Shown piece by piece: positions 1 through 12,000 of a stretch of 64,000 nucleotides of DNA (the first letter of the stretch is position 1; each line of letters begins with the position of its first letter). Location: the NCBI GenBank assembly GCA_032622095.1, contig CP136069.1, positions 127,183,450-127,247,449 of the forward strand, in the 5' to 3' direction. The DNA comes from Siphonodentalium dalli. Taxonomy: Eukaryota; Mollusca; Scaphopoda; Gadilida; Siphonodentaliidae. A model generated the notes under the pieces. The model did no database searches and was not told the origin of the DNA. It saw nothing but the letters and a program-made list of their open reading frames with translations. Both the position numbers and the translations under genes were made by a program.

Positions 1-699
1 GCAACATAAAAAAATTATGTTTGTTGTCATGACAGACATATGTTATTTCGTGTACGATTTGATTGTCAAAATTCAAAATGGCGGACAAAATTGCGACCGA
101 AATTGGTAAAATTTGGACAATTTTCAATAAATTTCATCAGATCGTTTCCATTTATAAGAAATTTGGTTTAAATGGCAATTGGCGCCAACATACACCATTT
201 TAAATCAATGTCTGATCATTGTGAGCCATATCACGAGGATTGGAAATTTGGGCCCTTCAGATTCGCAATAGATAGTACTAAATTTTGAAGAAAATCAAAT
301 ATTATTTTAATGCCCAGAATAACCGCAAATCGAACACACCAGTGTACTGAAGTCTGAATACTCATTAGACGTCAGATATGAACCACTAGTGCCCATTTTA
401 CCACACACGAGGCAATCACTTCCAAAAATAGGGCAACTATGGCGACTGAAAGTAGTATAATTGGGAATTTTCGTTAAAGTTCACCAGATTGTTTCCATTT
501 AGACGAAAAAACATGGAATGGCTAGCACAACAGTAAATGACGTCGGACCCTAATCCGATAATAATGAGCTATATGCCGAGAATAAGTCCCTACAGTGTCC
601 CAAAATGGCGGCAAATGTTGCAATCGAAAGTCAAAAATATCTATTTCATCATTTATTTTTTAACCAAATCTTCTCATATCCGGTATCGAATATAATTTG
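1..699. repeat. Decayed dispersed repeat, about three partial copies
   Basis: There is no credible coding frame. Three stretches (about 74-170, 420-520 and 598-680) share a core with AAAATGGCGG or ATGGCGAC, then a TTGC-GAAAG segment. Two of them also share TCA-CAGAT-GTTTCCATTTA. Spacing is irregular (about 345 and 178 bp), so these look like eroded copies of one repeat and not a regular satellite. The family is not recognised. Confidence 0.45.
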
Positions 700-1345
700 A
701 TGAGTGTCCACAGCAACCAAACTAGTATCGAAATACATCCAACGGGTGTCAAAAACAACTTAACGCTTGTCCCAAACCATCTAAGGAGTGTAAAACCACG
801 CAACAGGTGTCTCAGCCGTATTCTTAGTAATATACCAAATTAATCTCATCCATGTCATCAATTCTATTATCTTTATTTGTATTTTGTTTATTGACTGAGG
901 GATAATAAAGTATGTTTAATCAATCGGTGAGTGTCCCAGTCCATAGAATGGGTATTTTAAATCAGCCAACCAGTGTCACAAAAGCACATATGTAACACAG
1001 TCCACCCAAATAGTGTCACAAACCATCCAATTAGAGCCCAAAACAGTCCAATGTGTGTTCCATACCATCCAACGATTGGCATATGCCACCCATCGAGTGT
1101 CCCAATTCATGTACGTGGTGTCACAAAACCACACAAGTGGGTGTCTCAAATTATCAAGTGTGTACCGCAAACCATCCAATGGGTGTCCCGAACCAACAGA
1201 TGAGTGTCAATTATCATCCGACGAGTGTCCCAAGCCACACAATGATTATCAAAACCATCAGGAGTGTCTAAAACGTCCAACTAGTGTCTCAAACCACACA
1301 CTGAATGCCCCAGTCATTTAATACGTGCCCCAAACTTGTATACAA
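700..1345 (+). repeat. Degenerate 21-bp minisatellite, C-rich orientation
   Basis: Units of about 21 bp follow a loose consensus GTGTCCCAAACCATCCAA plus three variable bases. They are most regular from about 1013 to 1320, with some 19-23 bp units. A unique stretch at about 816-925 splits the array. Because 21 is a multiple of three, the array stays open in several frames on both strands. Those ORFs show only repeat-derived residues and are not genes. Confidence 0.8.
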
Positions 1346-1374
1346 AACCAGCCATCAAATATATCAAACTATGT

Positions 1375-1965
1375 TCTGGTAAACTCATTGGACGGTTTGA
1401 CAAACTCACTTGATCGTGTGAAACACTCGATGGAGGGTTTTGTACACTATTGTAGATTTATTGATATGATAGTTGGTTGTTGGTTCGTAACACCAGTCCT
1501 GTCCAGTTGGATGGATAGGGAACTTATTGTATGGTTTTTGATGCTAGTTTTATGGTTTGGGTCACCCGCTGGGTGATTTGTGACTTCAGTTTGGGACACT
1601 CATTTTGGGTGAGTTGGAATACCAGATGCATGGTTTGGGGAACTATATGTGTGGGTAATGACACCAGTTGAGTATCGTTTGGGGAGCTACCTACATTTCT
1701 ACATCAGTCTGGGTGGTTTGTGAAACTCGTTTGGTGGATTGGGACACCCCGTCAATGGTTTGGAAAAATGTTTGGATTTGGGGCGCCCATCGTATGGATT
1801 TGGATACTCACATGTTTTTGGATACCAGATGGGTTTGTAACTCTGTATATGGTTTGGCGGACTCGTTGTGTGGTGTGGGGCAGTCATTGGATGTACTATG
1901 AAACTATTGGTGGCTTTGGAAACTCGCAAGGTAGCATATATGACTACATGTTGTCTATACGATAT
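1375..1965 (-). repeat. Same 21-bp minisatellite in inverted orientation
   Basis: From about 1375 the array continues as the reverse complement (TTGGATGGTTTGGGACAC-type units, for example around 1720-1790). The switch happens in a short zone near 1346-1384. The two arms are of similar length (about 600 bp), giving a degenerate inverted repeat. Individual units have diverged too far for strong arm-to-arm pairing. Confidence 0.75.
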
Positions 1966-2410
1966 CGTAAGATTTAGTATTAAAAAATCAACAACAAAAA
2001 AACACTTCAATTAATTGTTCACTTCCGACTGCCATTTTTGCTGTCATTTCGAAAACACCGAATTGTCAAACCCTTGGGATATGACTTACTATATATAACG
2101 GATTAAGATTCGCCATTTTATAGTTTGAGGGTCAAGTTATGCACGAAATTACAGGCATAATTATGCTATGGCAACAGTAATAATGCGGGTTTTGTTGCAG
2201 GTTTCTATCACAATAATACATTTAGAGGACACTGTAGTGAATGGTAGTACACTCCAGGAAATTGCCGCCATATTGCCCCGTAACATTCACGGCCACATGT
2301 TAGCGCCAAATTAGTTGGAGCAGACATCCTTACGAAAAAATGGATCAAGTTTAAATCTGGGCCCCCATTCTGGAGAAGCATTTTGGCCGACTTGGTTACC
2401 AGACAAAAAT
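1966..2410. other. Unassigned stretch
   Basis: AT-rich sequence with no sizeable frame, no obvious repeat and no RNA gene that I can recognise. Confidence 0.5.
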
Positions 2411-3374
2411 TCCAATTTTCACCATTTTCTTACATATTTTCTTCATTTTTATCCAAAAGTAACGACTTTCCCTTCATTAAATGCATGGCCATTTTGGATA
2501 TGTTATTATATGGTCACATTTGACAGTCAGGGAACTCGACTGAGCGTTTATGGTTGGCCGATTTGTTTATTAAAACAATTCCAATTTTCACAATATTTGT
2601 TTACATATATTCCAGTATTTTGACTCAAAAATTACGACTTTCCCATTCTGGTTCATGGGGATTTCGGATATGTTATTATATGAGTATAGTCACACTCAAA
2701 AAGACCAAAAGTCATTGCATAGCAAATTTTTTGACGGTTGGGCGTTTCCTTCTATCCGTTTGACAGGACTAATAAGAAACTGCAAACTTGACACAAAAAA
2801 CCATAAATAGGACCCCATTTCAAAGATATGTAGAAAATTTCCCCCAAATCGAATTTTGGATATATTGTTCGCCAGATTCTGCCTGACAAAATAACACCAA
2901 CAACAGCTTGTTATCAATTTAATATAGGTTCACCTTGAAATCTGAGTCTCAACCAGAAAATTACAATTTTCACCATCTTTGTTTACTTATTCCTGTCTTT
3001 TGACCCAAAAATGACGATTTTCCCACCCTGGGATTCATGTGGATTTTGGTTATGTTATCATATGGATATGGTCACATTCAAAGACACCAAAGGATATTGC
3101 ATAGCAATTTATTCACGGTTGGGTTTTTCTTTCCATCAGATTGACTAGTCTAATTAATAAGGAACAATAAAATTTAACAAAAAGCCATAAATAGGACCCC
3201 CATTTCAACGAGCTGTAGAAAAATTTCCCCAAAGCGGATTTTAGCGGATTTTTGATATATTGTTCCCCAGATTCTGCCCGACAAAATGACACCAAAAACA
3301 GCTTGTAAACAATTTGTTCTAGGTTCATCTCAAAATCGAGTTTCAACGACCAGACTACTCCTAAAACATTCATC
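2411..3374 (+). repeat. Tandem duplication, about 380-bp unit
   Basis: A block beginning CCAATTTTCAC recurs at about 2411, 2581 and 2963. The first unit is truncated (about 170 bp) and the second is full (about 382 bp). Matching landmarks include CCATAAATAGGACCCC at 2801 and 3185, and GCCAGATTCTGCC-type segments near 2870 and 3265. The short frames on both strands are by-products of the repeat. Confidence 0.75.
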
Positions 3375-3575
3375 TAATCTATAAACTATAGTAGCAGTGT
3401 TAGGTATTGGGTCTCTTTCCCTATTTTTACTGTAAAGTAGTGTTCAGTTGAGTGAGTTGCATTGAAATTAGATTGCAGACAATAACACTAAGGGGTTCAA
3501 ACAGATGACTGCAATGTACCAGTTACGTTGTATCCGTTTTAACACATGCAAATGTGATGTGCCAGTTACGTTGTA

Positions 3576-3789
3576 CAGTAATGCCCTAAGTAATCGACTT
3601 CTTAAACACAGCAGAATTATGGGTAACTTTTCAGGATTTAGTCGGAAATATGGCTTGTTGCCATTCATCGGAAAGCTCTCGGGGGAGAGCTTTCCGATGA
3701 ATGGCAACAAGCCATATTTCCGACTAAATCCTGAAAAGTTAACCATAATTCTGCTGTGTTTAAGGAGTCGTTTACTTAGGGCATTACTG
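3576..3789. mobile_element. Palindromic TA-flanked MITE, copy 1 of 5
   Basis: A 214-bp near-perfect palindrome with ends CAGTAATGCYCTAAGTAATC, flanked by TA on both sides (3574-3575, 3790-3791). The two arms pair almost completely around a tip near GAAAGCTCTCGGGGGAGAGC. A TA duplication and inverted ends fit a non-autonomous Tc1/mariner-type element. That class assignment rests on the TA target only. Four more copies lie in this window. Confidence 0.85.
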
Positions 3790-3791
3790 TA

Positions 3792-4370
3792 GCTGTTTTA
3801 GCGCATGCAACAGAGCAATTCTATTTTCAATGCATCGTAAGGCATATATTAACACATATCTTATATGGCATGCATCGTTACATTTCTTGTTTTCGATCGA
3901 TAAAAGATGGCGGCTGTGTTCAAGGCGAGTAAAATCGACTTGTATTAATGTCAATAAAATAAAGTGTTAGTTGTTGGATTTTGACAGGATTGACATTTAT
4001 ATCATAGAATAAATTTATTACAGATTGATTTGCAATATTGCATTTATTCCAATATCGAAGTTATCAGCTGCAATTATTAAACAGAAACTCTGCGTTTTAA
4101 TGCAACGTATGCACCCGTGTGAACGGTGTAATGCAAATGACAGATCGTGTCAACGCAATTTGGGACCAATGCAAAGGATTCATCTGAACGCTATTTAATT
4201 GTGTGTAACATAATATTAAACAGAACTTGTTGGGTGTGGAAAACATTTTTTATCAGGCTAATGTAGATGGTCAGTCAAAACTTCTTCTATAAATGTTTCA
4301 ACCAAACAACCTATTATAGTCACTATATTGGTTGCAAAATAGTAATAATATGATGACATTATATATTTTT
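3792..4370. other. Unassigned stretch
   Basis: AT-rich sequence with no credible frame, no clear repeat and no RNA gene seen. Confidence 0.5.
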
Positions 4371-4925
4371 TTCTGGCTATTCACACAGTCTGCCTGTCAA
4401 ATGCTTGAGCCATTCTCTTCTCATAGCTGGGCAAAGATAGTTCCCACCATTTGCTGTTCTAGTTTGTAGAATTTTAGTAAAGGCACTAGCTGTGTAGATT
4501 GGCCGCAATTCTACTCTGGCTAAATTTCTGGCATATGTCAGCTGGTACTGGGGTACACGTAACCTGCATGGCTTTATAACTATAGTAGTCAAATATACCT
4601 TTGACTACTAGTTATAAACTCCCACATATCAATAACAGTTAAAGGGACCCAAGAAACTCGCAGTGGGTAAATGTGTAACAAGAGCATCGGTACGCATGGC
4701 AAAATACTCCTGTGGTAATTCCAACAAAGGGCCATAACTGGTTAAAATTGGTGGCCTGACAGTTCGAAATTGACCAGTAATTTGTGCTAGAAAACCCACA
4801 TACCAAATATCATTCCATTCAGTTATCATCCGGAAATCAAAAGCGAACGAACTGACAGACTGACCTACAGCCCAATAAAAACGGCAGTATAAAAACATCA
4901 CAATCAAGAAGATGAAGATATTATA
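4371..4925. other. Unassigned stretch with a 46-bp hairpin
   Basis: Two weak minus-strand frames (4377-4592 and 4629-4907) have no recognisable motif. Between them, 4573-4618 forms a hairpin: the left arm ends in AGTAGTCAAA and the right arm begins TTTGACTACT, with a short loop. Other foldback elements are common here, so this is probably a remnant of one. Confidence 0.45.
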
Positions 4926-6314
4926 GATAAGCTTAAATTTGTTCTTATATTAATTATTGAAAGTTCTTCATTAAAACAATTGTGCATGTTAAAACCATTG
5001 TTATGTAAACAAAACAGTTACAGTGATTTGTCAACAAACATTGTTAATCTAGTAATATTATATTTTCAGAAAAATGTTCAATGCTTTGACCTTATCAAAT
5101 ATTTAATTTCAAGTTTTGATTAAACTTTAGTATAATATTGGGCAAAATTGGACAGACAGATCCTGCTCTTTTATTTTTATAGAAAATATATAATTGTTTG
5201 TGTGTGCGTGTGTGTGTGTGAACATACACGTAATATATGTATTTGTGCATATATATGCATGAACCTGCTAATTATTAATATTATTACTATCATTATTATT
5301 TAATATTGTCATATAAATACTGATAGTATTAATTATAGCGCCCGCTCTCCCACGGCAAAGCCACGGAAGCGAAGCGACCTAGGGTATACATATGCGGATA
5401 TGAGATATACTAATCAACTTTATCAGCCCAATCTTAAATTAGATTGAACTTACCTAAAATAGATAATTTATTCATAACTCAAGGGTCAGCCGAGTCCAGA
5501 ATTATTGTTGGCGACGGCCGCCATTTTGTATTGATTAATACCACCTCGAAATGCGTAATTGGGCAAAATGCTCCAGGCCAAAAATAAAAAACTTTGTTCC
5601 GGCAAATGTTAGCTATACTTCATCATATGTAGGAACAACATGCTCCTAAAGCCAAAGATATTTTTAAAAATTGAATGTAAATTAAACCAAATCTTTGGTT
5701 AACAAAAAGTAAAATTGCATGAATTTTTTTTTTTACATATTTAATAAAATTATAAAAAATATATGCCCCGAAAGAGGAATATAGGGGCTTTACTGGCCGT
5801 TTAGATATTATCTTCCATTTTCTAACGGTATATTCGCCTAAAAGATTGATAAATTATTCTCAAAGTTCAAGGCCGACAAAGTGAAACTGTAAGTTCCGAT
5901 TGAAAGATCGCAGAGTCCTTTTAAGATAACTTTTTGGAAAACCAGTAAAGGCGTCATGACATCAAGACGTGCATCATGACGTCACAACCTACATTGGCGT
6001 GCAATACTCCAGACACTGAGGACTGCGCGTCGATGGCCAGACACGTATTACACAGTCAGGATTAACGACACATTAATCTGCCAAACATTTACGTTTTTTG
6101 TGATTATTTACATATATATGATTGTCTTGTGTCCCGTTACGGTTTATCATCAAATCCTTCTAAAGATCAAAATTCATCCGATAATCCCATGAACAGAAAC
6201 AAACGGGCGCAAATTACGTTTACGCATACATGATCATATTATTTGTTTACAATCTGTTTATTTATATTTATTGTTAATATGTATGTAACATGCTATGTGT
6301 ACATAGTTACAGTG
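4926..6314. other. Unassigned AT-rich stretch with a short GT microsatellite
   Basis: A GT/GC-GT microsatellite lies at about 5196-5220, and an AT-rich zone at about 5220-5340. A palindromic TGACGTCA occurs at 5977-5984. It matches a CREB/ATF site, but nothing nearby makes it functional. No credible coding region. Confidence 0.5.
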
Positions 6315-6359
6315 CAGGGCCTGGAACCTACGTCATAAAACAAAGATTTTCAACGAAAA

Positions 6360-6385
6360 ATGGCGGCTGCTCGGTGCGACTCGAA
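6360..6385 (+). other. Exon-like start: ATG followed by a splice donor
   Basis: Just inside the left end of the 4.3-kb element, AAAAATGG opens a frame encoding MAAARCDS and runs into GTAAGT at 6386. This resembles a short first coding exon. No matching acceptor exon was found downstream, so it may be the remnant of a lost transposase gene or chance. Confidence 0.2.
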
Positions 6386-7140
6386 GTAAGTATTTATCGT
6401 TTTTGCAAACTATGTTCATAAACCACTAAAAAAATCATTGCTTATGAGCTGTAAAACATTGTTTGCTAGCTCACAGTCATCTATACCGAGATATAGATGT
6501 AACGGTTGTAAAGATTATCGCGTTCAGGTGGTTTCCGTCACCAATTTTCGAGGCATGTTTCAGAGTTTTGAAATGGTAACGCCTACATTGACTTTTAAAA
6601 CTGGAATTGTGACATAAATGGTAACGCCTACATATAGTCAACATTTGATTCCAAAATTGGCAATTTGGCTGAATTCTTTCTTTCACTTGCCGAATATCAC
6701 AATTAGTTTTAGGACTAGTGAGTAGTGTATGCCTTCACAGTTAATGGAACTTATGGCAGCGCAAGAGTATAATTCTTCCCTCGCTATAAGATCCCCGAAT
6801 ATTGCCTAGGCGAATCGGTATATATCGGCTCAAAAGTAGACTACTTCACTTGAGGCAGGCTAATTAATACGTTTTTCACGGAATAACTATCACAAGACAT
6901 AAATGAATAAAATAATAAGTAATTATATGACCTTTATATATCAATATTATTATAGGGAATAAGAAAAAGGGTCATTCTGGTTGATGCATCATATACATGT
7001 ATAATTATAGGCTAAAATAAACCAAACTTTGATAAATGAATAAATCGCAATATCGCCACTGCTTGAGTTGAACCAGGAAGAAGCTTTAAGTTGTATTATT
7101 CAATTTTTGTTTCAAATTCAAATGTTTCTGAAATTAATAA

Positions 7141-7335
7141 AAGAAAAAAACTTTTAAAGTGATGTGAAACACTCCGGTAAGGTGATCGAATAGAAGTGGA
7201 GAATAATCTTGTTCAAAGTAGTTATTTTTACAAATGTTATATCTAAATTGACAACACACACCGTCATTCTTATATACTAATTAAATGCAGTGACTGCCGA
7301 TGGCGAAATCGTTTATTTCGACACGACTCAGTCTC
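7141..7335 (+). repeat. Dispersed repeat, partner at 18631-18800
   Basis: The segment from TTTTAAAGTGATGTGAAAC through the ATTAAATGCAGT region matches 18631-18800 in the same order with scattered substitutions. Shared landmarks include GTGATC-AATAGAAGT and CAAAGTAGTTAT. It is an old dispersed repeat. Family unknown. Confidence 0.6.
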
Positions 7336-7795
7336 ATATCGCTGACATTTGTCAATATATGCACATAACATGTAGAATTTAAGGTAATAGAAAATAGTTT
7401 GACATATTATATATCAATACTATCGGATTCAGCATTCAATGATGCATGCATATATCGCAAGATGCCAGTGATGATAGCCGTCTGAAGTCGCAATGTAACT
7501 TATACCGATTGTATAGATGGGAAACTACATAGTACATCCCTGCCAGTCATTTCTGAGGCCTTCGTGTATTCTCGCCATAACGGAAAAGCCCAACACCAAA
7601 ACAACACGCGTGGTCTGGAATTCTACGGGTTCACAACAAACGCTAAAACCAGCGGGTGTCTATAACCGGGTATTAGGAAAATTTCGGAAACGAAATACTC
7701 TGAATGATAACGTCTCAGCCGACTGAACCGCCATATATCGTCAGCCACGAACGTCGTGACTAAGCCGGCTTAGCTAGATAACCAGCCACGAAAAT

Positions 7796-7950
7796 TGGTT
7801 GAGCCAGCCAGGGGGGGGGGGGGGGGGGGGGTCTGGAAAAAAATTGCACACCAAAAAGTTTTTTTTCTGACCAGAGGGACCCACCACCCCAAAAAATATT
7901 GTTTTCCTCCAAAATTTTGGGGACCCACCCCCTCTTTCTCATATTTTTAT
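7796..7950. repeat. Poly-G-anchored repeat
   Basis: A run of 21 G (7811-7831) is followed by a short segment rich in A runs and ending in CCCACCCCCTC. Similar blocks with G or C runs and GGAAAAAAA-type flanks occur at about 9225-9300, 58490-58680 and 58955-59030. The two overlapping short frames here are low-complexity artefacts. Confidence 0.55.
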
Positions 7951-8129
7951 CAAAATTTCAGAGTGTTTTTTAGCCGTTCTTCAATAACTGTGTTAACTGT
8001 CTTACTAATTGGTAAACACAGATCAGAAAAAAATGAAAAATAATCTGTATTTCCAGACGTTTCCGTGTGTTTTCAGTATCTAACAACAATAATAAAGCAT
8101 TGTGTAGGTACACTATATGTCACAAATCG

Positions 8130-8620
8130 CCCTAGACACCGACCAGTGTAAATAGTGGTAAACAGGTCAGGGGTTCAACAATTTTATGTAGATGACCAAC
8201 TAACTCTTTTAAGTCTTCTCCAACGGAGGGGAATTTATTTCGGTTAGGTATACACATAGATATATGGTTATTATACCACCCAATATTAGTCGGCGGGTAT
8301 ATAGTTGACGTCTCGAGCCGTCCGTCCGTACAATCATTTTGCATTATAACGCAAGAGTCGGTTGTCATATTTTTATGCCCTATGGCGCATGGTGACGGAC
8401 CAGAAATGGGGAACGAATATGCATAATATCACGGGTTGTGACTATTAATGCCTACCAGAGTTATGGACCGTGTTCGACTTCATGAAATTCAGTCCGTACA
8501 AAGCTTTTGCAATATAAGTTAAGTGTCGGTTGTCGAATTTGGTGTGTGGTTTGGTATGGTGATAGACCAGAATGAAGAAGTGAATGTCATTTCTTAATGC
8601 ATCACTTTATTTCAGTTCAT
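8130..8620 (+). repeat. Decayed tandem duplication, about 180-bp unit
   Basis: Two diverged units share GTCCGTACAA, then a TTTTGCA-TATAA segment, GTCGGTTGTC, a GGTGA-GACCAGAA segment and the bases that follow (about 8325-8425 and 8490-8590). No coding potential seen. Confidence 0.45.
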
Positions 8621-10300
8621 CTATTTGTAAGTGATAACAGTATACAATTAGTATTTTAGTTTAGTCTTGTTGAGCAGTAAAGCTCCAAGATGAAGTTCGG
8701 AAATTCAATGAGAATAGCGTCACCTTCAGTTGGGATTGTCTGAGCAGTAAACAGTTAACGGTCATTCATCATGACCAATTCAGTTTTATTTTGATAATTG
8801 TTGCAAATTAACATTACTTGCAATCATTCAAGATGAGAAATAACCAGGAGGAATGAATTTGATTACATGCCAGGACAAGACAGTATTTCAGACATTAGAA
8901 ATTTATGAGATACCCTTTTCAATTTCATGTTATGCAACAATCATGTTAATGATATATAGTCATCATTGAGTATTCACCATGTAGTATCCAATTTGTGATA
9001 CAGTTTTTATGTTTTATTACTTTTATTCAAGTAATACAACTGGGTAATATATTAATTGTGTTACTAAATATTTCTTCCGCTGATAATAAGTTTCCTGAAC
9101 GCTATTACGGTGGTCCACTGTGAAGTGGTCCGGGATCCTGTGAAATCCAGAATGTGCTAAATCTGAGGCTAAAGAGGTCACTATAGCTGCTATATAGAAA
9201 ACAATTACAAGCACGATTTTTTCCACCTCTGGACCACCCACCCACCCCGACCCTATATACGGAATTTTGTTTGTAGACCCCCCCCCCCTCTTAGATGACA
9301 CAACAAGCCTCTTTTTGTTTTAATTTTTTCTTCTATTCAACTTTAAGTTGGTTTTTTTCCTTGTATATATCATTTTTGTCCGCAAAAGTATTCAATAAAC
9401 GGAATATCCAGTTTATATAAAAGTTAGTAATATATAATATTAAACATAACCAAACTAAATGAATATCCAGCCACAGGAACCATATTATGTTCACAATTCA
9501 CTATATAACCTGCTATAGTTAATATATATGTGACCAATTAGTTTTTGGGACTTGAGTACCTAACCATACTTTATGATTATTGACTGTTGATGGGACAGGG
9601 TGTATTTATCCGTTACATATATCCCGATGTTTTGGTTTTGGATTGCGAATATAATTGATGCGTGACCAGATTAATTGTTTGACAACGAAGGTTCCTGGAC
9701 CGAATAACACATTCAATTCATTATCAATAAACATGGGTAAACAATGAATGTTAGTAATAGAATATAATTAAAGAAATCTTTATTGCATGATAATGTTTTA
9801 ACGACAACTATCAGACGAAACTGGAAATATGAACAAATTAACATGGATTCAACCAACGGAAATAGACTGGAATAACAAAGTAATACTACAATGAATATGG
9901 AATAAGAGAACGAATGACATGACATACACTTAATTAAACTACCGAATATACAACGAGAACATAAAAACAATGATTATGCCATTAATTTATGTTCGTCTTT
10001 ATATATAGTATTATCAAATAGTATATTGGCATCTCTATAACAGCCATTTGTGTATTGTAACGCATTTAACAGAGTGTGTATATGTGAACACCGGATTCAT
10101 CTACCGGATTATACGGATGGTGACTCAATTGTTAGTGCAAACAGGCCAATATGTGAGCGTCAACGCGATGTGGGCGTTACCATTTAATAGATAAATTCAT
10201 AAAAATTCTTTGTGTCTTAAGAAATTTACAAACAAACCACGGAAAAGTTATTTTTTTGTTATTGATTCAAATTTTAGCATTTATAATATCCCGAAACTCA
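8621..10300. other. Unassigned interior of the 4.3-kb TIR region
   Basis: AT-rich. Weak minus-strand frames (9023-9301, 9713-9970) have no recognisable motif. A C-run repeat lies near 9280. Nothing else supported. Confidence 0.45.
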
Positions 10301-10610
10301 ATGTATACGGTTTTTAAATGAGTTTAGGGCGCGGAGAACATGAAATGTTGGCGTTAACACCTGCACGAAAATAGGAAATCGGACGCGATTTTGAATTGCG
10401 AACGCGAAATTCTCATTATAAGCAATTCTTTCCGATTTTCGGTTTCTGTATTTGTTGAGATTTTCAGGTCGCATAGCTCCTTTGCTCATAATACTACATC
10501 GAAATCGATTGTATTTATTTAAAAAACGATGTCGAAGTAGCGAGTCGAACTTTATTTACAGTTATTTTGATGTAGGGCTACCCTTCCGGTGACGTAGGTT
10601 CCAGGCCCTG

Positions 10611-10929
10611 GTGTTATGTCTCAATACATATGTTATGTAAAATAAGTCATGAGAATAAAGTATTAATAGCCAAAGAAGGAAGGCTGATTGCTGGTTGGAT
10701 CCTTGGTGAAAATGGTGATTTAACATGCCAGACCACCCATGATCTCTGCTATTGATTATGTGTTCTGCTATCCTGTGAAATGGCTCCTGTGGGATACCAC
10801 TTTCAATTCTGCAAACATTATTCTTAACTTAAATTTGGATGTGGCTATAAAGAATCTGATGATAGCTTGTAGCAGTCCGCTGTTCGATATCCAGTAAAGG
10901 ACATCAAGCATCTGCACTAGGCTTTAACT
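10611..10929. other. Unassigned stretch
   Basis: Between the right end of the 4.3-kb TIR region and the first TTAA MITE. Around 10715-10780 it resembles 13295-13360 (ACATGCCAGA-CACCCATGATCTC), so it contains part of a dispersed repeat. No gene seen. Confidence 0.45.
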
Positions 10930-10933
10930 TTAA

Positions 10934-11183
10934 ACACTTTCATGACTGGAGTTTCCTGATATTTTGCGAAAACCTTATGCCATGCAATACATTCGCTTAT
11001 ATATGTGAGTCTCCCATAGGGAGCCTCCCATATATAAGAGAATACATTGGCCTGGCAATATTTACCCTGACTGTGTAAGCCAGTGCATTCTTTTAAATAT
11101 GCGAGGCTCTCTAAAAGACTATATACATAAGAGAATACACTGGCACAGGATCTTTAATGTTGCACAGCGCATGTCATGAAAGG
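10934..11183. mobile_element. TTAA-flanked hairpin MITE, copy 1 (degenerate)
   Basis: TTAA flanks lie at 10930-10933 and 11184-11187. The ends are related to CCCTTTCATGAC and its reverse complement. Two internal hairpins (about 10984-11050 and 11081-11150) carry the ATTCTCTTATATATG-type arm. A TTAA target and CCCTTT ends fit piggyBac-type non-autonomous elements. Confidence 0.65.
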
Positions 11184-11294
11184 TTAAATAATGGACACGA
11201 AATACAAAGAGTTGGAAACTGAATACATCTTTAACTCTTTGATAACATCTTAGTCGCATATTCATAGTTACTTGATTCCCATTTATTTATTTAA

Positions 11295-11560
11295 CCCTTT
11301 CAGTGCCAGGTCCGATTTTTGTATCAACCCATATACCCTGTGCCAATGTATTCTCTTATATATGCGAGTCGACCATAGGTCGCCTCGCATATATAAGAGA
11401 ATGCATTGACCTAACAATTTTTCATCATTTGTTATTATTTTTTACAATTTTAATAAAAATTTTTAAATCTAAAAAAAATAAATTTTTTTTTATTTTTTTA
11501 GGGCCGATTTTACAGACCGTAAATTAGGGCCGATGAGATCGGCCCCTGGCACTGAAAGGG
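11295..11560. mobile_element. TTAA-flanked hairpin MITE, copy 2
   Basis: Bounded by TTAA at 11291-11294 and 11561-11564, with ends CCCTTTCAGTGCCAGG and CCTGGCACTGAAAGGG. It contains one near-perfect hairpin (about 11341-11412), arms ATTCTCTTATATATGCGAG, and a tip CGACC-ATA-GGTCG. A-rich and T-rich filler follows. This terminal variant is shared with the copy at 12963-13186. Confidence 0.85.
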
Positions 11561-11591
11561 TTAAAGAGCTGTTCAGCTAAAAAAAATGGTG

Positions 11592-11734
11592 TCACCATTT
11601 CTTTACTAAATGGATTTTCCCACCCAGTTTAAAAAGTCTATACAGGAATGGTCTATTAATCTTTTGGAGGGATGTTCTTTTCCTAATTTGGAAACCACTC
11701 GATCGACAATCGAGTATTTAGTAAAGAAAGGGTT
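11592..11734. mobile_element. Short remnant of a CCCTTTCTTTACTAAAT-ended element
   Basis: The left part resembles CATTTCTTTACTAAATGG. The right end TATTTAGTAAAGAAAGGG abuts TTAA at 11733-11736. The interior shares GGTCTATTA-TCTTT-GGAGGG with 12283-12340 and 14340-14390. Those are longer copies of the same family, so this copy is internally deleted. Confidence 0.55.
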
Positions 11735-11750
11735 AACAAACAGCCTTTAA

Positions 11751-11997
11751 CCCTTTTGTGACAGGAGCTGCGCTGGTGAAGCATTAAAGATCATGTGCCA
11801 GTGCAATGCATTCTCTTATATATGTGAGTCTCCCACATATATAATATAAAGTACTGGCTTACAAGGTCAAGGTAAATATTGTTTGGCCAATGCATTCTCT
11901 TATATAAGTGAGGTTCCCTATGGGAGACTCGCATATATAAGAGAATGCATTGCACAGGGTTCTCGCAAAATTTCTGGAAGCTCCAGTCATGGAAGGG
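11751..11997. mobile_element. TTAA-flanked hairpin MITE, copy 3
   Basis: TTAA lies at 11747-11750 and 11998-12001. Ends are CCCTTTTGTGACAGGAGCT and AGCTCCAGTCATGGAAGGG. Two hairpins sit near the ends: a damaged one at about 11799-11851, and an intact one at about 11888-11955 with tip TCCC-TAT-GGGA. The layout is end, hairpin, spacer, hairpin, end. Confidence 0.8.
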
Positions 11998-12000
11998 TTA

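Larger units (their letters stand above)
6315..10610. mobile_element. Candidate 4.3-kb TIR element, no transposase
   Basis: CAGGGCCTGGAACCTACGTC begins at 6315, and its exact reverse complement ends at 10610. Ends starting CAGGG are common in hAT-type elements. The 8-bp flanks do not match (TTACAGTG against GTGTTATG), so no target duplication supports this. TAACGCC-like motifs occur near both ends. All internal frames are short and unrecognised, so this would be a non-autonomous or decayed element, or two separate insertions that share an end. Confidence 0.55.

Noticed and set aside
973-1321. Overlapping ORFs of 76-102 codons on both strands
   Set aside because: They translate a 21-bp minisatellite whose unit is a multiple of three. 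Open frames on both strands are expected.
3468-3792. 92- and 95-codon ORFs on opposite strands with nearly the same protein
   Set aside because: They read the two arms of a palindromic MITE, so identical peptides on opposite strands are an artefact.
5977-5984. TGACGTCA as a CREB/ATF site
   Set aside because: An isolated 8-bp match with no gene or promoter features nearby.
6307-10618. hAT assignment of the 4.3-kb element by target duplication
   Set aside because: The 8-bp flanks TTACAGTG and GTGTTATG do not match, so only the ends support the class and I left it as a candidate.
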